This document shows, piece by piece, positions 14,330 to 24,994 of a DNA stretch of 64,000 bases (positions are counted from its first letter, which is position 1; each line of letters starts with the position of its first letter). Made by a program: the position numbers and the translations under genes. Under the pieces are notes generated by a model that did not search any database, was not told the DNA's origin, and saw only the letters and a program-made list of their open reading frames with translations. Source of the stretch: Carettochelys insculpta (lineage: Eukaryota; Chordata; Testudines; Carettochelyidae); NCBI RefSeq assembly GCF_033958435.1, contig NC_134138.1, forward strand, positions 184,485,298-184,549,297. The letters are read 5' to 3'.

Positions 14330-14501
14330 CGAAGAGCTTGCTGGGAGTGTCCTCGTTGTCATTTGATTCCACAGGCGCAAGCAGGGGCTCATTCAGCTCG
14401 TTGTCTGAAGTAGCTGCCTTGTCCTCACCTCTCAACTCTGCATTCATTTCACTCCGCAGTGACAGCAAGGGCTTACTGACTTGTCCAGCTATCATTGGAT
14501 C
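14330..14501 (-). CDS. POU6F2: POU6F2 N-terminal coding exon
   Basis: One internal exon of POU domain class 6 transcription factor 2, a nuclear DNA-binding regulator expressed in retina and brain. The minus strand reads 57 codons without a stop, beginning DPMIAGQVSKPLLSL and continuing SEMNAELRGEDKAATSDN, ELNEPLLAPVESNDNEDT and PSKLFG. From memory this matches the extreme N-terminus of vertebrate POU6F2, with a few conservative changes (for example N where mammals have S). The POU-specific domain and homeodomain lie in later exons not present here. The exon starts in phase 0 after CCTAG and ends in phase 1 at GTAAGT. An in-frame ATG is the third codon, so translation could start in this exon or upstream. 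No frameshift or stop is present, and it looks functional. No other protein I know has this segment. Confidence 0.92.
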
Positions 14502-14524
14502 CTAGGAATGGGGGGGGGGGGGGG
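14502..14524 (-). other. POU6F2: Splice acceptor with a C15 polypyrimidine tract
   Basis: Read on the minus strand, a run of 15 C (plus-strand G run 14510-14524) is followed by ATTCCTAG and then the exon. The homopolymer is the polypyrimidine tract of this acceptor. Immediately upstream, in gene sense, the sequence is purine-rich or mixed (CATTCTCTTTTC and similar), so the C run provides most of the pyrimidine signal. Confidence 0.85.
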
Positions 14525-14587
14525 AAAAGAGAATGAGGGGGGGGAAGTGGCAGCTTTGGTGTGCGTAAATTCTCTCCCACTCCCCCG

Positions 14588-14617
14588 TCTCTCTCTCTCT
14601 CTCTCACACACACACAC
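14588..14617. repeat. Compound (TC)n(AC)n microsatellite
   Basis: About nine TC units pass directly into about six AC units. It sits less than 100 bp from the exon acceptor, on its intron side. Confidence 0.93.
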
Positions 14618-17600
14618 TCTTATCTCTTGCTGCTCCTGCTGTTATTGCTGGCTGCAGTCAAGTGAAGAGCTATTACAGATCCAATGAGTTTTCCATTACT
14701 CCCCACCCTATTAAAGCTCAACTAGCATGTGAGAGATTCAGGATGCTTTGGAGAAAAACTTCTATGAAAGCAACACAGCTTTTATTGTGGGATATGGGTG
14801 GTTTTCTTGTTTTGTTTTGTTTTGGTTGGGTTTTTTTTTTTTTTTTGGTATGTGTATGTTTTTATACCTTCCTCTTTCCTTAACATAGCAAGAAAATAAA
14901 ATCGCCACAAGTGTGCTCCAACAACACAGAAGAATGCGTATGTTCCATAGGGATTTAAAGAAGCATCCTCACTCGAATAACATTAACCAAACCACACAGA
15001 GAAATATTCATTGCTCAAATGTTTTAGTGAAAATATAAAGCAACAAATAGCCATGTTATCACACACATACAATTCAGATAGATTTGTTCTAACTATTCTT
15101 GCTTTTGGGACATTGTGTTCCAAAAGCCCATAAACACGTTTTTTCTTTAAAAAAAGCAAAATATACAGATATAAATTTTAAAAGATAAAAACCAGTGAAG
15201 ATACTTACACACAGTGTTTGCAATTATTCTTGTATTTGGGACATTATACTCCCATAAAAATACTATGTATATTAGTTAAATTGATTCTTGATGATTTGGT
15301 TCTGTTTTATCTTCAGCTCATTCAGAGGGCATTTTGGGGTCAGAACTTCCAAGTACACTCTATTATTCCATTTGCAAATTAAGAAGTATAATATCGTTAC
15401 AGCTCAGAAACCAGCCTCAAAAGCGAAAAAAAAGAAAAGAAATAAGTAACCTTGTAGCACGATCTGGCAGCTATTTATTGTAAAGTTCATGCCTAAATGG
15501 TTCTTATGCAGGAAACAGGTGACCAGCGTGCAAGTAGGTTGGTTAGCATGTTCCCTATGTCCCATCATCACATTGGTCGATGTTTGCCTATGGGTTTTTT
15601 TAATGTATTCGTGTCTGAAAAGTGAATTTGATATGACACATGATAATCTATGAAAATGTTAATCAATACAAATAGTTTAAGCTGTCATCAAATGCACTTC
15701 TTTAGTCAATACTTATATCGCTGAAAACAATGTCACTGTCACCAGGGCTTAATTTGCACAGCACTTAAATATTGGACTCTGTGCATCAATGCACTCTTCT
15801 TCAAATACTGTAGGTAAACACATTTTCTCCCTATTTAAGGCTGAAGCACTCAGCATGCATTTAGCTGAGCTGAATCCTCCCTTTTGAATACCTTGATAGG
15901 TCCACTGGAGGGCAAAATTAATACTTAATTGAATCTCGCAGTCATCAAAATAATCAATACTTTTTTATTATTTATTCTTTACAGTCTGTTGACTGTTTCA
16001 AACCTCTGAGGGAATGGTGGAAAGGATTCATGGCTTTGAAACACTGTCATTTAACAAAGTAATTTTCAGTGGGGCATTAGGGGTTGTGAAACATATAATA
16101 AAACAAAAATGGTGGCTTATAATAGGAAGAAAGAAAAGAATTATATTTCTGCCATCTAACAAAACAGGATAAATAAAAAAGCAAGTGCAGGGAGAGGGAG
16201 AAAGGAGGGAGAGAGGGGGAGAAAGACTGGCTTTTGAAGGGTTTTATCATATCAAGAGCAGAGCTGAGCTTTCATAATGCTGACATTTCTCATCCTGACA
16301 ATCCTAAACAAGTGGAAAGGATGAGATCGCAGATATCATCTTTCATCACATTCCCCAGCTTAAGAACCAACATGACAGCTTCTCTCCCCTTTACACTGTT
16401 AATTACTAAATAAAATACTGCTCTCTGTCAGCATTAGATTATTGCAGATAGCAACCACAAACATTACTCCATTGTTTTTTTAAACCAATGATACCTACCA
16501 TGAACTCTTCAGAAAATAAATTGGGCATGTGTCTACATATTGTAAATATATGAAATATAATCAATTTAATCAATGTGGTCAATCCACACTGCCAGGCTAA
16601 ATTGCAGGCGATTTATTAGCATTTTATTTACAGTATTATTAGCTGGTAAAAATCTGAATATGGATTATATATTCTGCTGGAGGAGACCCAAACATTCATA
16701 CTTTTTTTTTTTGCTAATTATACAAAACACATATTAGTTATACTATACGCCTATATACAACAGCTGCAATTTTATTTTTATATTTTAAAGTATTAGATGA
16801 TTCTCAAGAGAAAGGAAAGTCAGATATATTGTTTCAAAGTACTGGTAAATAAATCCATCCTCAGTTACATCTGTTCAACTACACTAGGTTCAGTGGGAAT
16901 GTACAGATGTAATTCAGAACAACCCATAACCAAATCTGACTATCATCAAAATACTTTTAGGACAAGTGTATGCTCCCCACAGGACCACACTGCTAATTCA
17001 AGGACTGCCAACAATTTTGGGAACAGCAGTGAACCAGTGGTTTTCTAGATTCAAGTTCTGAGGTTCCAAATTTTCAAATTGAATTTATAAAGAATGGGAT
17101 GAAGCACAATAAGGAAAACATTATAATGTCATTGGGCAAAACCAGGGTCAGGATTTCACCCTTATGTACATCAATGGTACACCCTTAGCTTGGAATAATT
17201 TGTTCATTCTGATACCAACTTTCCAAAAGTTATAGCAGTAACAGAGAGGTTTATGAGATGTGTGATAAGAGAATGAAGAGGTCAGAAGCGTTACATGAGA
17301 AAGATGAATAAGATGAGGGCTGTTCAAAGTGTACAAAATAATAGAGGACAGATGGTAGATCTGTAATTATTCACCCTGTCTCATCTCAAAAGAACAAAGA
17401 GACACTAAATGCAACTGAAAGAGTAAATTCGGAAATGATAAAAGGAAATTGTTTTCCACACAAGGTCCAGTTAGCCAGTGGGATTCACTGCAACAAGATA
17501 TAATAAGAATTGAGCAAGTTTAAAAAAGATAAGACATTTCTGTGGATAATTGTAGTATTCAGAATTCTGACAGCTATAATTGAAACAAAAGCTTTAAAAA

Positions 17601-19049
17601 CAAAAGCCAATGAACTATCTAAATGTGAAATGACAACCTCTATGCTGGTCTGTACTGCAGCCTCTAGTTTGCCTCTGAAGTGGTCTTTTGGGCCAGCTGC
17701 CACACAATTCATGACCTTTTGCATGAGCACAGAGGATCTGCAGGGGTCTACCTAAAACTCTCATCTAGCTAAGGCCTAAATGAAAAAGGATAGGGATGCA
17801 GGGGACAAGAAAGGAATTATGTGAAAATCTGCTTTGAATTAATGGATCTAATTTCTGCTCCAAGTTGTCCTCAGGCCTACAACTGCATTTAATCAAACAG
17901 AAAGATACTTGTTTCACAGTTATTTTATTGTCGGATAAACACTATTATGGTCTTATCTATTACAAGATCAGATTAAAAGTAATTGATGCAACAAAGGCAA
18001 ATCTTAATTCCCCATACACAGTAACTGGATTGTACACTGCAAAAGCCCATGGAAGCTGGAGGCAGAAGATTACTACTGGTCCGCTAAGTTACTCTATGGC
18101 TGCTCTTACAGCTTCAGAGTCACAGAAGCCTCTATAGTTCCTGGTTCTTTCCATGAGGGGAGTGGCCAGCTGATTAACATAGCTACACCTCCATCAGCCC
18201 ATTTCTCTTTTGGTCTGAAAAAGGCCCCCAGCTCCCTGGGCCATGCCCTGAAACACTGGGAGTCCATGCACAGCAAATATCTATCTCATTAAGGGCACCT
18301 GGGTCCAATGCACTGGGCCCCAACATTCTGCAATCAAAGTGAAGCAGGATTCCTCACAGTCATGCAATATGTGCTGGATGAGGAGGCAGGATTTGCTCTC
18401 AAATGTCTTCGGGCATTCCTTCCATTCTCTATCTTTCCAAGGTTACAGAATAGTGTTACATTGAACAGCATAACCCAGGAAATTGCACAGATTACAATAC
18501 ACACCATGTGCTACACAGTAAGTTTTAGCTTTCCATAAACAAAAGTGAAAAACCCAGAAACATAAGATAAAGCGGCATGGAGTGTTTGGTAAATGGAGTG
18601 AGTAGGCAGCAAAGAATAAAGTGCTGATAGTTTCGCTGAAGTGCTCTGCTAGCATCATGAACACAAGAGTAAAGCTCAAATCACAATACATACATACATA
18701 CATAGCCATCATTGAAAATACACCCATTGTTTATTCTGCCTATGGAAGTAAAATCCACATGCATCTCATGGACACCTAAAGAGCTGCTTATTTAAAATGA
18801 CACTTCCCAGTTACTCTCCAATACTTACCCTGTGCTAGGACTTTCTGTTACCAGTTTTGTGCACACATCAGTTCCCTCTACTGCTCCCCCTTCCTTCCCC
18901 TCCCATCACCCACAGCAGCTTATTCCACCAACACTTAGTGGTTTGCTAGCACTAAATGCCACACCTCTGCTGTAGTTACCACTTAACAGATTTCCTTCTA
19001 ACAGGTTGGCGTGCTTACGATATGGTATATTTGAAATATGGCACACTTA
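14618..19049 (-). other. POU6F2: POU6F2 upstream intron, unassigned
   Basis: No transposon termini or coding exons were recognised. It contains a T16 run (14831-14846), a purine-rich GGGAGA tract (about 16186-16226) and a short (CATA)n at 18687-18703. Two AT-rich stretches (about 15880-16130 and 16280-16680) look like candidate conserved non-coding sequence. Confidence 0.6.
15880..16130. promoter_or_regulatory. Candidate conserved non-coding element
   Basis: Unique-looking sequence with clustered AATTAATACTTAATTG-type homeodomain cores and an ATCAAAATAATCAATAC stretch, about 1.5 kb upstream of the exon. No repeat ancestry was recognised. The call rests on motif density only. Confidence 0.25.
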
Positions 19050-19674
19050 AGCTGCGTCTACACGTGCACGCTACTTCGAAGTTAACTTCGACGTTAGGCG
19101 GCGAGACGTCGAAGTCGCTAACCTCATGAGGAGATAGGAATAGCGCCCTACTTCGACGTTCAACGTCGAAGTAGGGACCGTGTAGACGGTCCGCGTCCCG
19201 CAACGTCGAAATTGCTGGGTCCTCCATGGTGGCCATCAGCTGGGGGGTTGAGAGATGCTCTCTCTCCAGCCCCTGCGGGGCTCTATGGTCACCGTGGGCA
19301 GCAGCCCTTAGCCCAGGGCTTCTGGCTGCTTCTGCGGCAGCTGGGGATCTATGCTGCAGGCACAGGGTCTGCAACCAGTTGTCAGCTCTGTGTATCTTGT
19401 GTTGTTTAGTGCAACTGTGTCTGGGAGGGGCCCTTTAAGGGAGCGGCTGGCTGTTGAGTCCGCCCTGTGACCCTGTCTGCAGCTGTGCCTGGCATCCCTA
19501 TTTCGATGTGTGCTACTTTGACGTGTAGACGTTCCCTCGCTGCGCCTATTTCGATGTTGGGCTGAGCAACGTCGAAGTTGAACATCGACGTTGCCGGCCC
19601 TGGAGGACGTGTAGACGTTAGTCGCTACATCGAAATAAGCTATTTCGATGTTGGCTGCACGTGTAGACGTAGCC
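19050..19674. mobile_element. Internally deleted PIF/Harbinger-type element
   Basis: Terminal inverted repeats: left AGCTGCGTCTACACGTGCA, right (reverse complement) GGCTACGTCTACACGTGCA. Both are flanked by TTA (19047-19049 and 19675-19677), the 3-bp duplication expected for PIF/Harbinger. Subterminal DNA is packed with TTCGACGTT-type palindromes, so it is rich in CpG. The interior (about 19200-19500) resembles the non-coding shoulders of the large Harbinger at 39.98-44.68 kb: 'CCATGGTGG...CAGC...GGGGCTCTATGGTC' near 40205-40270, and 'GAGGGGCCCTTTAAGGGAG' near 44404. Coding sequence is absent, so it would depend on a transposase supplied in trans. Many undecayed CpGs suggest a fairly recent insertion. 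Short open frames inside it are by-products. Confidence 0.88.
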
Positions 19675-20616
19675 TTAGAAACATAAAAATCACAATACTT
19701 ATCAGAGTCATTAGATTGGATGCCAAGATTTTAATTACATGACATGCTGCTTCTAAATGAGGAGACCTTCTATTGTCATTTTAAAAGTCATTTGTCTTTC
19801 TCTTCAATGGTTAAGAAGCAGCTACTAAGCAAGAGTGGTTAGTAATCAAAGACAATTTGCAAAGGAAGATATATGCTCTTTGTGTGAATCCTGCCCTAGG
19901 CAGAAGGCTAAAAAGATGGGCCTATGATCTACTTAAATCCTTAATACAGGGCTTTGGTGAGTTCTCTACATTGGGATGAATTGTACCCTTTTGTCCAGAT
20001 ATTGCTATCAGGTACAATGAATGGCTTAACAACAGATAGCTGCACTGTTAATGTTGTTATTCATTCCATGTTTAAAAAAAACGACATTAACATTTACTTT
20101 GGCTTTATTCTGCCCTTGTTTTGAAATGATTTGCTTTGTATTTCTACTCAGAAGTTTAAAAATCCTTTCAAAGCATAATAATAATCATTTCCTTTTAACT
20201 TAGATAACTTAATTTACAATGCCACTACTTATACGAAAAAAAATTCTATTTTAGAGTCTTCCTTATCACAACAATAAAGCTGAAGTCTCTGTTCACCTCA
20301 GAAGTTTAAAAATAAGTAGCAGCAGCAAAGACTATAAACCAATAGCCAGAACCATTATGATGTTTAACACAGGTTTATCAGTAGGTTTAAAACTGCTATA
20401 ATGTACAAATAAATGATTTTTAAAAAGAGACATCTCTCATTATCTGGTAATCATAACAGGAAGTATTATTCTTCACTAAGGTCCTATGCCAGCAATGAGC
20501 TCTGCCTAGGACACATTCCAGAAAATGTTTTATTCTGACATGACATCTCTCAGGAAACCAGTTTAAGAATGTCTATACACAAAAAGTGCATCACTTTAAC
20601 TTTACAAAACACTACA
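19675..20616 (-). other. Intron DNA, nothing recognised
   Basis: AT-rich sequence between two transposons with no termini, exons or simple repeats of note. Confidence 0.6.
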
Positions 20617-20908
20617 GCCATGGGTACACTACCTCTCCCTTTCGGAAGAGGCATGTAAATGCAGCCATTCAAAATGCAAATGTTGTGTTGATATGAATAT
20701 TCAGTGCCTCATTTGCATAATGCCAGCCACCCGACCCATAAAAAGTGCCAACTTCAAAATAAAAAGAGCCATGTAGCTGGGGTTCCTTTGAAAGGGTGCC
20801 CGATTTCGAAAGCACCCTTCTTCCCTTCATCTCAGTGCTTCTTTTGCATTTTTGAATGGCTGCATTTACATGTCCCTTCCGAAAGCGAGGGATAGAGTAT
20901 CCATGGCC
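20617..20908. mobile_element. Short MITE with 65-bp inverted repeats
   Basis: The left end GCCATGGGTACACTACC pairs with the reverse complement of the right end, GCCATGGATACTCTATCC. The similarity continues through CTTTCGGAAG, GACATGTAAATGCAGCC and ATTCAAAATGCAAA, for about 65 bp. The total is about 290 bp with no coding capacity. TA dinucleotides adjoin both ends, so a mariner-like 2-bp duplication is possible. The superfamily is not certain. Confidence 0.78.
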
Positions 20909-22495
20909 TATTACTCTCCTCATATGGAGATAGTTATACCAATCAGACTAGCATAGCTTATTTCTGGATAGGACGGGGAATGAGCTATCGTATTGTAAAG
21001 CATCTTTAAACTTGTATAATTCTGCCCACATCAGGGATTGTTGCAATAATAACTATTTTGACTAAAAACAAAATCTTACTCCTAATCGAAAGAGTTTTAG
21101 CAGCAGAAAATGTGTGTTTCAACTGGGCCTCAATAATGTTACAATGCGACAATGACTAATATCTTCACCGGGCAATAGAAAGGTTAAAATGCCACTTAAT
21201 GAGAATACTTTGGGTGGGGCCTAGTCAGTTATTAAATAGGTGAAACATTCTAATCTCAAGTCATTGAGTCTACAGCCAGACGGGACCATCAATCTTTTAA
21301 TGCAGTGATTCCAAAATAAAATTAGGAAAAAAAGATAAAATAAAATAAATAAAATAAATAAAATGGAAACCAGTGAATGCTTGTATTTTAATCACTGCAT
21401 TATTTTATCTCACTAAGTGTTTTCAGAATATATTTTAAAATGATATTTCAATCAGGAAAGATGAAGTAAATATTCCTGGGTGAAGGCTATTCCAAGACAG
21501 CGATAAATGTTTACCAGGGTGTATTTTATAAGCTTGTTTATGAAGGGGATTAGTCTAATTGATATTGGACATAACAAACCTTTTACCATCTCATTTTCCC
21601 TTGATTCACCTGCAATTTGATATCGCAGCCATCACCTTCTCACCATTAGAGACTCCAAAATTCTTTTATAAATAAGACCACCTTTTAGTGGACACTTTTG
21701 CATTTGTCTCCTCCTGCTGACTAAACCTTGGTTTCTGTTTTTTTGTTTTTTCCTGGTACTGCCACTTTATAAATGATATTCTTTCTTTGACATAACTGTG
21801 ACTACAAAACCCTTTCTAAGACTGTTTTATTTAACGGCAATGCCCTTCCCCCAAATTGCAACTTGCTATCTAGCCGTTCTTTATTCAGTACAGCTATGGA
21901 GAAAATTATCTTCTCTTATAGTTTACTACAAAACCACTCTCACCACTTACAGTCTGGTGTTACTGTAGGTAAAATGAGCATGACATTTTCTCCTTCCTAG
22001 TGACTTGAGGAAGATGCTGATGTCTCCCATATGTCCATTTTCTTATATGAATTGTAGCTTTCAAATTACCCCTTGTTAGTTCTACTGAAGGCTTTAAATT
22101 AATTATCTTTTTGTCTCATCCACCATGGAAGTGTTCAAGTTACTTTTATTGTTCCTTTTTTCCATCTCCCCTTTCTCTGAAATATCTCACTATTAATTTC
22201 AACCTTGGTATCATTTTTCTGAAGATTATGCTCAACTGTGCATCTAACATCCTGTCTCTAGATAAAGGGAATAGTGTGTCTGCTTAAACGTAATTTTTAA
22301 AAGACATATTTCCCAAGAGCACCCATGTTACTAAAAATATTTCACATTATTTAAACTGAACAAACTTTAGAACTCTAATTTACTTTTCACTACTCAGGCT
22401 GTTTGTCTCCTTTGTTCCATTGCTTAGTCAATGAAAAACAGAGGAGTAAAATCCTCATAGTCCTCATTAAACAAGTAATATATGATACAAAACAA
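20909..22495 (-). other. Intron DNA with an (AAAT)n tract
   Basis: Unassigned AT-rich sequence. A short AAAT/AAATA simple repeat lies at about 21332-21364. No element ends or exons were seen. Confidence 0.6.
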
Positions 22496-22729
22496 AAAAA
22501 ATCAGTGCTGTAGCATCTTAAAGGCTAACAATATTATTTATTAGGTGATGAGCTTTTGTGGGACAGACCCACTTCTTCAGATCTGGAGATCCCTGATAAC
22601 TGAGAGGGAGACAATTTAGAGAAAAAGACAGAAAAAAATTAAAGAAAAACCTGACAAATCAGCTAGATAGGGCAGAAAGAAGGTAGGTGGGAGAGAAAGA
22701 AAAGAGAAAAAAATCCTCTGCAGTGTCTA

Positions 22730-23100
22730 TTAAGTGGGATGGCTGAGGTCACTGTGAATACCAAAGGTGGGGAAATTGTCCTTATAATGCGTGAAATAAT
22801 TGATATGTTTGTTGAGTCTGAGGTGATGGGTATCATACTTGAAAATAAGTTCCAGTTCAGATGTATCCCTTTGTAATCTGGTGTTAAAATCTCTTTGTTT
22901 TAAAATGCACACCATTAAGTGCTGAATGCTGTGCCCTGCTAAACTAAAATGCTCACTTACTGGTTTATGTGTATTCAGATTCCTAATGTCTGATTTGTGC
23001 CCATTCATTCTTTGGCAAAGTGATTGTCCAGTTTGTCCAATATACATGGCACATGATGGCATATATCACATTCATGGAAGAGCAAGAATATGAGCCCCTG
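22730..23100 (-). pseudogene. PLE GIY-YIG endonuclease domain, broken
   Basis: The minus strand gives 'NVIYAIMC' followed, after a frame change near 23050, by 'MYIGQTGQSLCQRMNGHK' and 'SDIRNLNTHKPVSEHF'. N-V-I-Y...Y-I/V-G-Q-T...L..R...H is the GIY-YIG nuclease signature of Penelope-like proteins, which nick the target for primed reverse transcription. The downstream 'LELIFKYDTHHLRLNKH' is the usual C-terminal segment before the stop. The fold signature is complete apart from the frame disruption. It cannot be made as one protein with the RT part. Confidence 0.82.
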
Positions 23101-23314
23101 ATTGTGTAACTGATGTGGTTAGGTCCAGTGAAGGTGCCTCTACTGCAAATATGTGGCCAGTGCTGGCAACAGGGTTTGATGCAATAAAAGTTCCAGGATT
23201 AGTATTTCTGTGATGTGGCGTGTGGTTGCTAGTGAGAATTTTCCTGAGGTTGGGCAGCTGTCTGTAGGAAAGAAAAGGCCTGTTATCTGGGGCCTCTGCA
23301 AGTGCCGCATCGTG

Positions 23315-23760
23315 TTACATTATAGGTTGTAGGTTGTTGATAATGCATTGGAGGGGTTTGAGCTGGGGGCTATAGGTAATGACAAGTGGTGTTCTGTTAT
23401 TAACCTTCTTGGGCCTATCTAGAAATAGCTGGTTTCTGTGTATTTGTCTGGCCTTGTCAATCTGTTTCTTTACTTCTCTCAGTGGATAATTAAGTTTTAC
23501 AAATGCCTGGTAGAGATCTTGAAGCTTTTTGTCTCTGTCAGTAGGATTAGAGCAGATGGGGTTGTATTTTAGCACTTGACTATAAATGATAGATCGTGTG
23601 ATGTGTCCTGGATGGAAGCTGGAGGCATGTAGGTAAGAGTAGAGGTCGGAGGCTTCCAGTAGATAATGGTATTGATTTGACCATCAGTGATTTGTACTGT
23701 GGTGTCCAGGAAATGGATCTCTACATAATATATGGTACATTTTGGATGCAAAGACTTCAA
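23315..23760 (-). pseudogene. PLE reverse transcriptase C-terminal part, broken
   Basis: Two overlapping minus frames. 23760-23569 includes 'EIHFLDTTVQITDGQI' and 'YWKPPTSTLTYMPPAS', the conserved block after the RT catalytic core in Penelope-like proteins (F-L-D-x-x-V, then the K-P-T-x-x-x-x-Y segment). 23575-23315 includes 'QDLYQAFVKLNYP' and a basic 'KKQIDKARQIHRNQL' stretch, consistent with the linker preceding the endonuclease. A frame change around 23570 and an in-frame stop before 23315 show decay. The catalytic aspartates of the RT lie upstream and are absent. Confidence 0.75.
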
Positions 23761-23800
23761 GAAAATGATTGTCTGATAATGCAGTTTCCCCTGGAAATTA

Positions 23801-24547
23801 TCCTGGAAACATTGCTTTTGGCCTTATATTTGTAAAATCCTTTAAGATTTTACTTTGAGCTTTATTTGATTGGCATTGTCCCTTTAAGTGCTGTTTCTAG
23901 TACAAGATACACTTTAACCTTGTCTCCGTTTGTGGAGTGAATTATTTTTGTGAGGTGCGTAAGTTTGTTCTCCTGTCCCAACCCAAAAAGATCCTATAAC
24001 CAAGGCCAAAATATTCAGAGCTCAGAGGCCTGTTTCACTTCCATAGGCCTACAACCACAATCATTCTTTTGAACAGTCATACTCATCAACATCCCTGGTG
24101 TGCTCCCATATTATCCCAATTTTCTTAAGTCCCACATACCAAGCACCAGCCTCCCTACTTCAGGAAGTCTTGTGGTCTTGCTGCCTTTCAAAAGGGATTG
24201 CTCTTGTGTATAGGGCGCAGGCTTTTTCTATATGCTCATGATCTCCTTAGGGGTTCCCTGCTGTTTTGCACGTGCTTTTCATAGGGCTACCAAAAGTCAG
24301 GGCTCCTTCACATAGTTATCGTGTCTCTTGAGGCAGGCCTGCTACCCTGTTTCTGCTCCGTTTCCTCCAAGTTATCTGCCTTTCTTTAACACCCCTGAAT
24401 TCTTTCCTTGTATCCCCATCTCTCCTGTTCTATTTCCTTCAGGTCTTTGAGTCCCACATTTACAATTTTTACCTCACAAGCTGTTACTCTTCAGGTGCTT
24501 CTCTGCCCCACCCTGATGTCACTCTCATCCCTTTCCAAATTTCAGAT
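23801..24547 (-). other. Intron DNA, nothing recognised
   Basis: Pyrimidine-rich in places (24150-24540) but without identifiable element ends or splice-flanked open frames. A long plus-strand open frame starting at 24408 runs into the neighbouring MITE and shows no domain. Confidence 0.55.
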
Positions 24548-24994
24548 GCTAAATCTACATGAGAGGCTTTTCCTGGCAAAACTGGGTTTTTGTTGGGAAA
24601 ACCCACAGAGCATCTACATGCAAAATGCACTTTGTCAACAGTTTGTCAACAAAACCTGGCACATCCGCCAGCAGCGTTATACCTTTCTGAATCCAGGTAT
24701 AACATCTCTCTTGACAGTGTTCTGTCAACAAAACAGTTGTGTAGATGCTCTGGAGCCCTTTTGTCAGGAGACAGGCCTTCCAGTTCCCAGGCAGCTCTGT
24801 TTGCAGAGCTTCTGGTCAGCTGTTTTGTTGAGAGAGGGCCGGGCAGTCTGGCTGCTCTCTGTCGACAGAGCGGGTTGCTCTTTTGATTTGCTTTTATGCA
24901 AATACCCAGACGCAATCTGTCAACATAAGTTTTGTTGGGAAATCCCTTCTGACAGTGACTTCTGTCAACAGAGGCTTCCCTTGTAGAAATAGCC
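24548..24994. mobile_element. MITE built from TTGTCAACAAAAC motifs
   Basis: The left end GCTAAATCTACATGAGAGGC pairs with the reverse complement of the right end, GGCTATTTCTACAAGGGAAGC. The interior has many short inverted and direct copies of TTTGTCAACA / TGTTGACAGA (for example 24630-24655, 24720-24740, 24915-24970). Similar 'GTCGACAAAAC' MITEs are, to my knowledge, common in turtle DNA. The superfamily is not determined, no clear target duplication is visible, and the element does not code. Confidence 0.75.

Larger units (their letters stand above)
22496..23800 (-). mobile_element. Penelope-like element (PLE), 5'-truncated
   Basis: A Penelope-class retroelement in minus orientation. Reading the minus strand there is the end of the reverse transcriptase region (23760-23569), a linker, a GIY-YIG endonuclease domain (about 23100-22900), a stop near 22730, and a 3' tail of about 230 bp ending at 22496. 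The tail contains GAAGTGGGTCTGTCCCAC, AAAAGCTCAT and GTTAGCCTTTAAGATGC, and ends T-rich. The same tail architecture recurs at 25790-25912 and 35804-35978. Several frameshifts interrupt the coding part, and the upstream RT core is missing. The 5' boundary is approximate. Confidence 0.85.

Noticed and set aside
19015..19438. Open frames on both strands in the 19-kb element
   Set aside because: They lie across the inverted ends and CpG-rich interior of a non-coding transposon derivative.
20669..20923. An 84-codon minus-strand frame with an RNA-binding-like composition
   Set aside because: It spans the MITE at 20617-20908 and follows its inverted repeats.
24408..24986. A 192-codon plus-strand open frame
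   Set aside because: It crosses the left boundary of a MITE and consists largely of its TTGTCAACA units; it has no domain and no splice sites.
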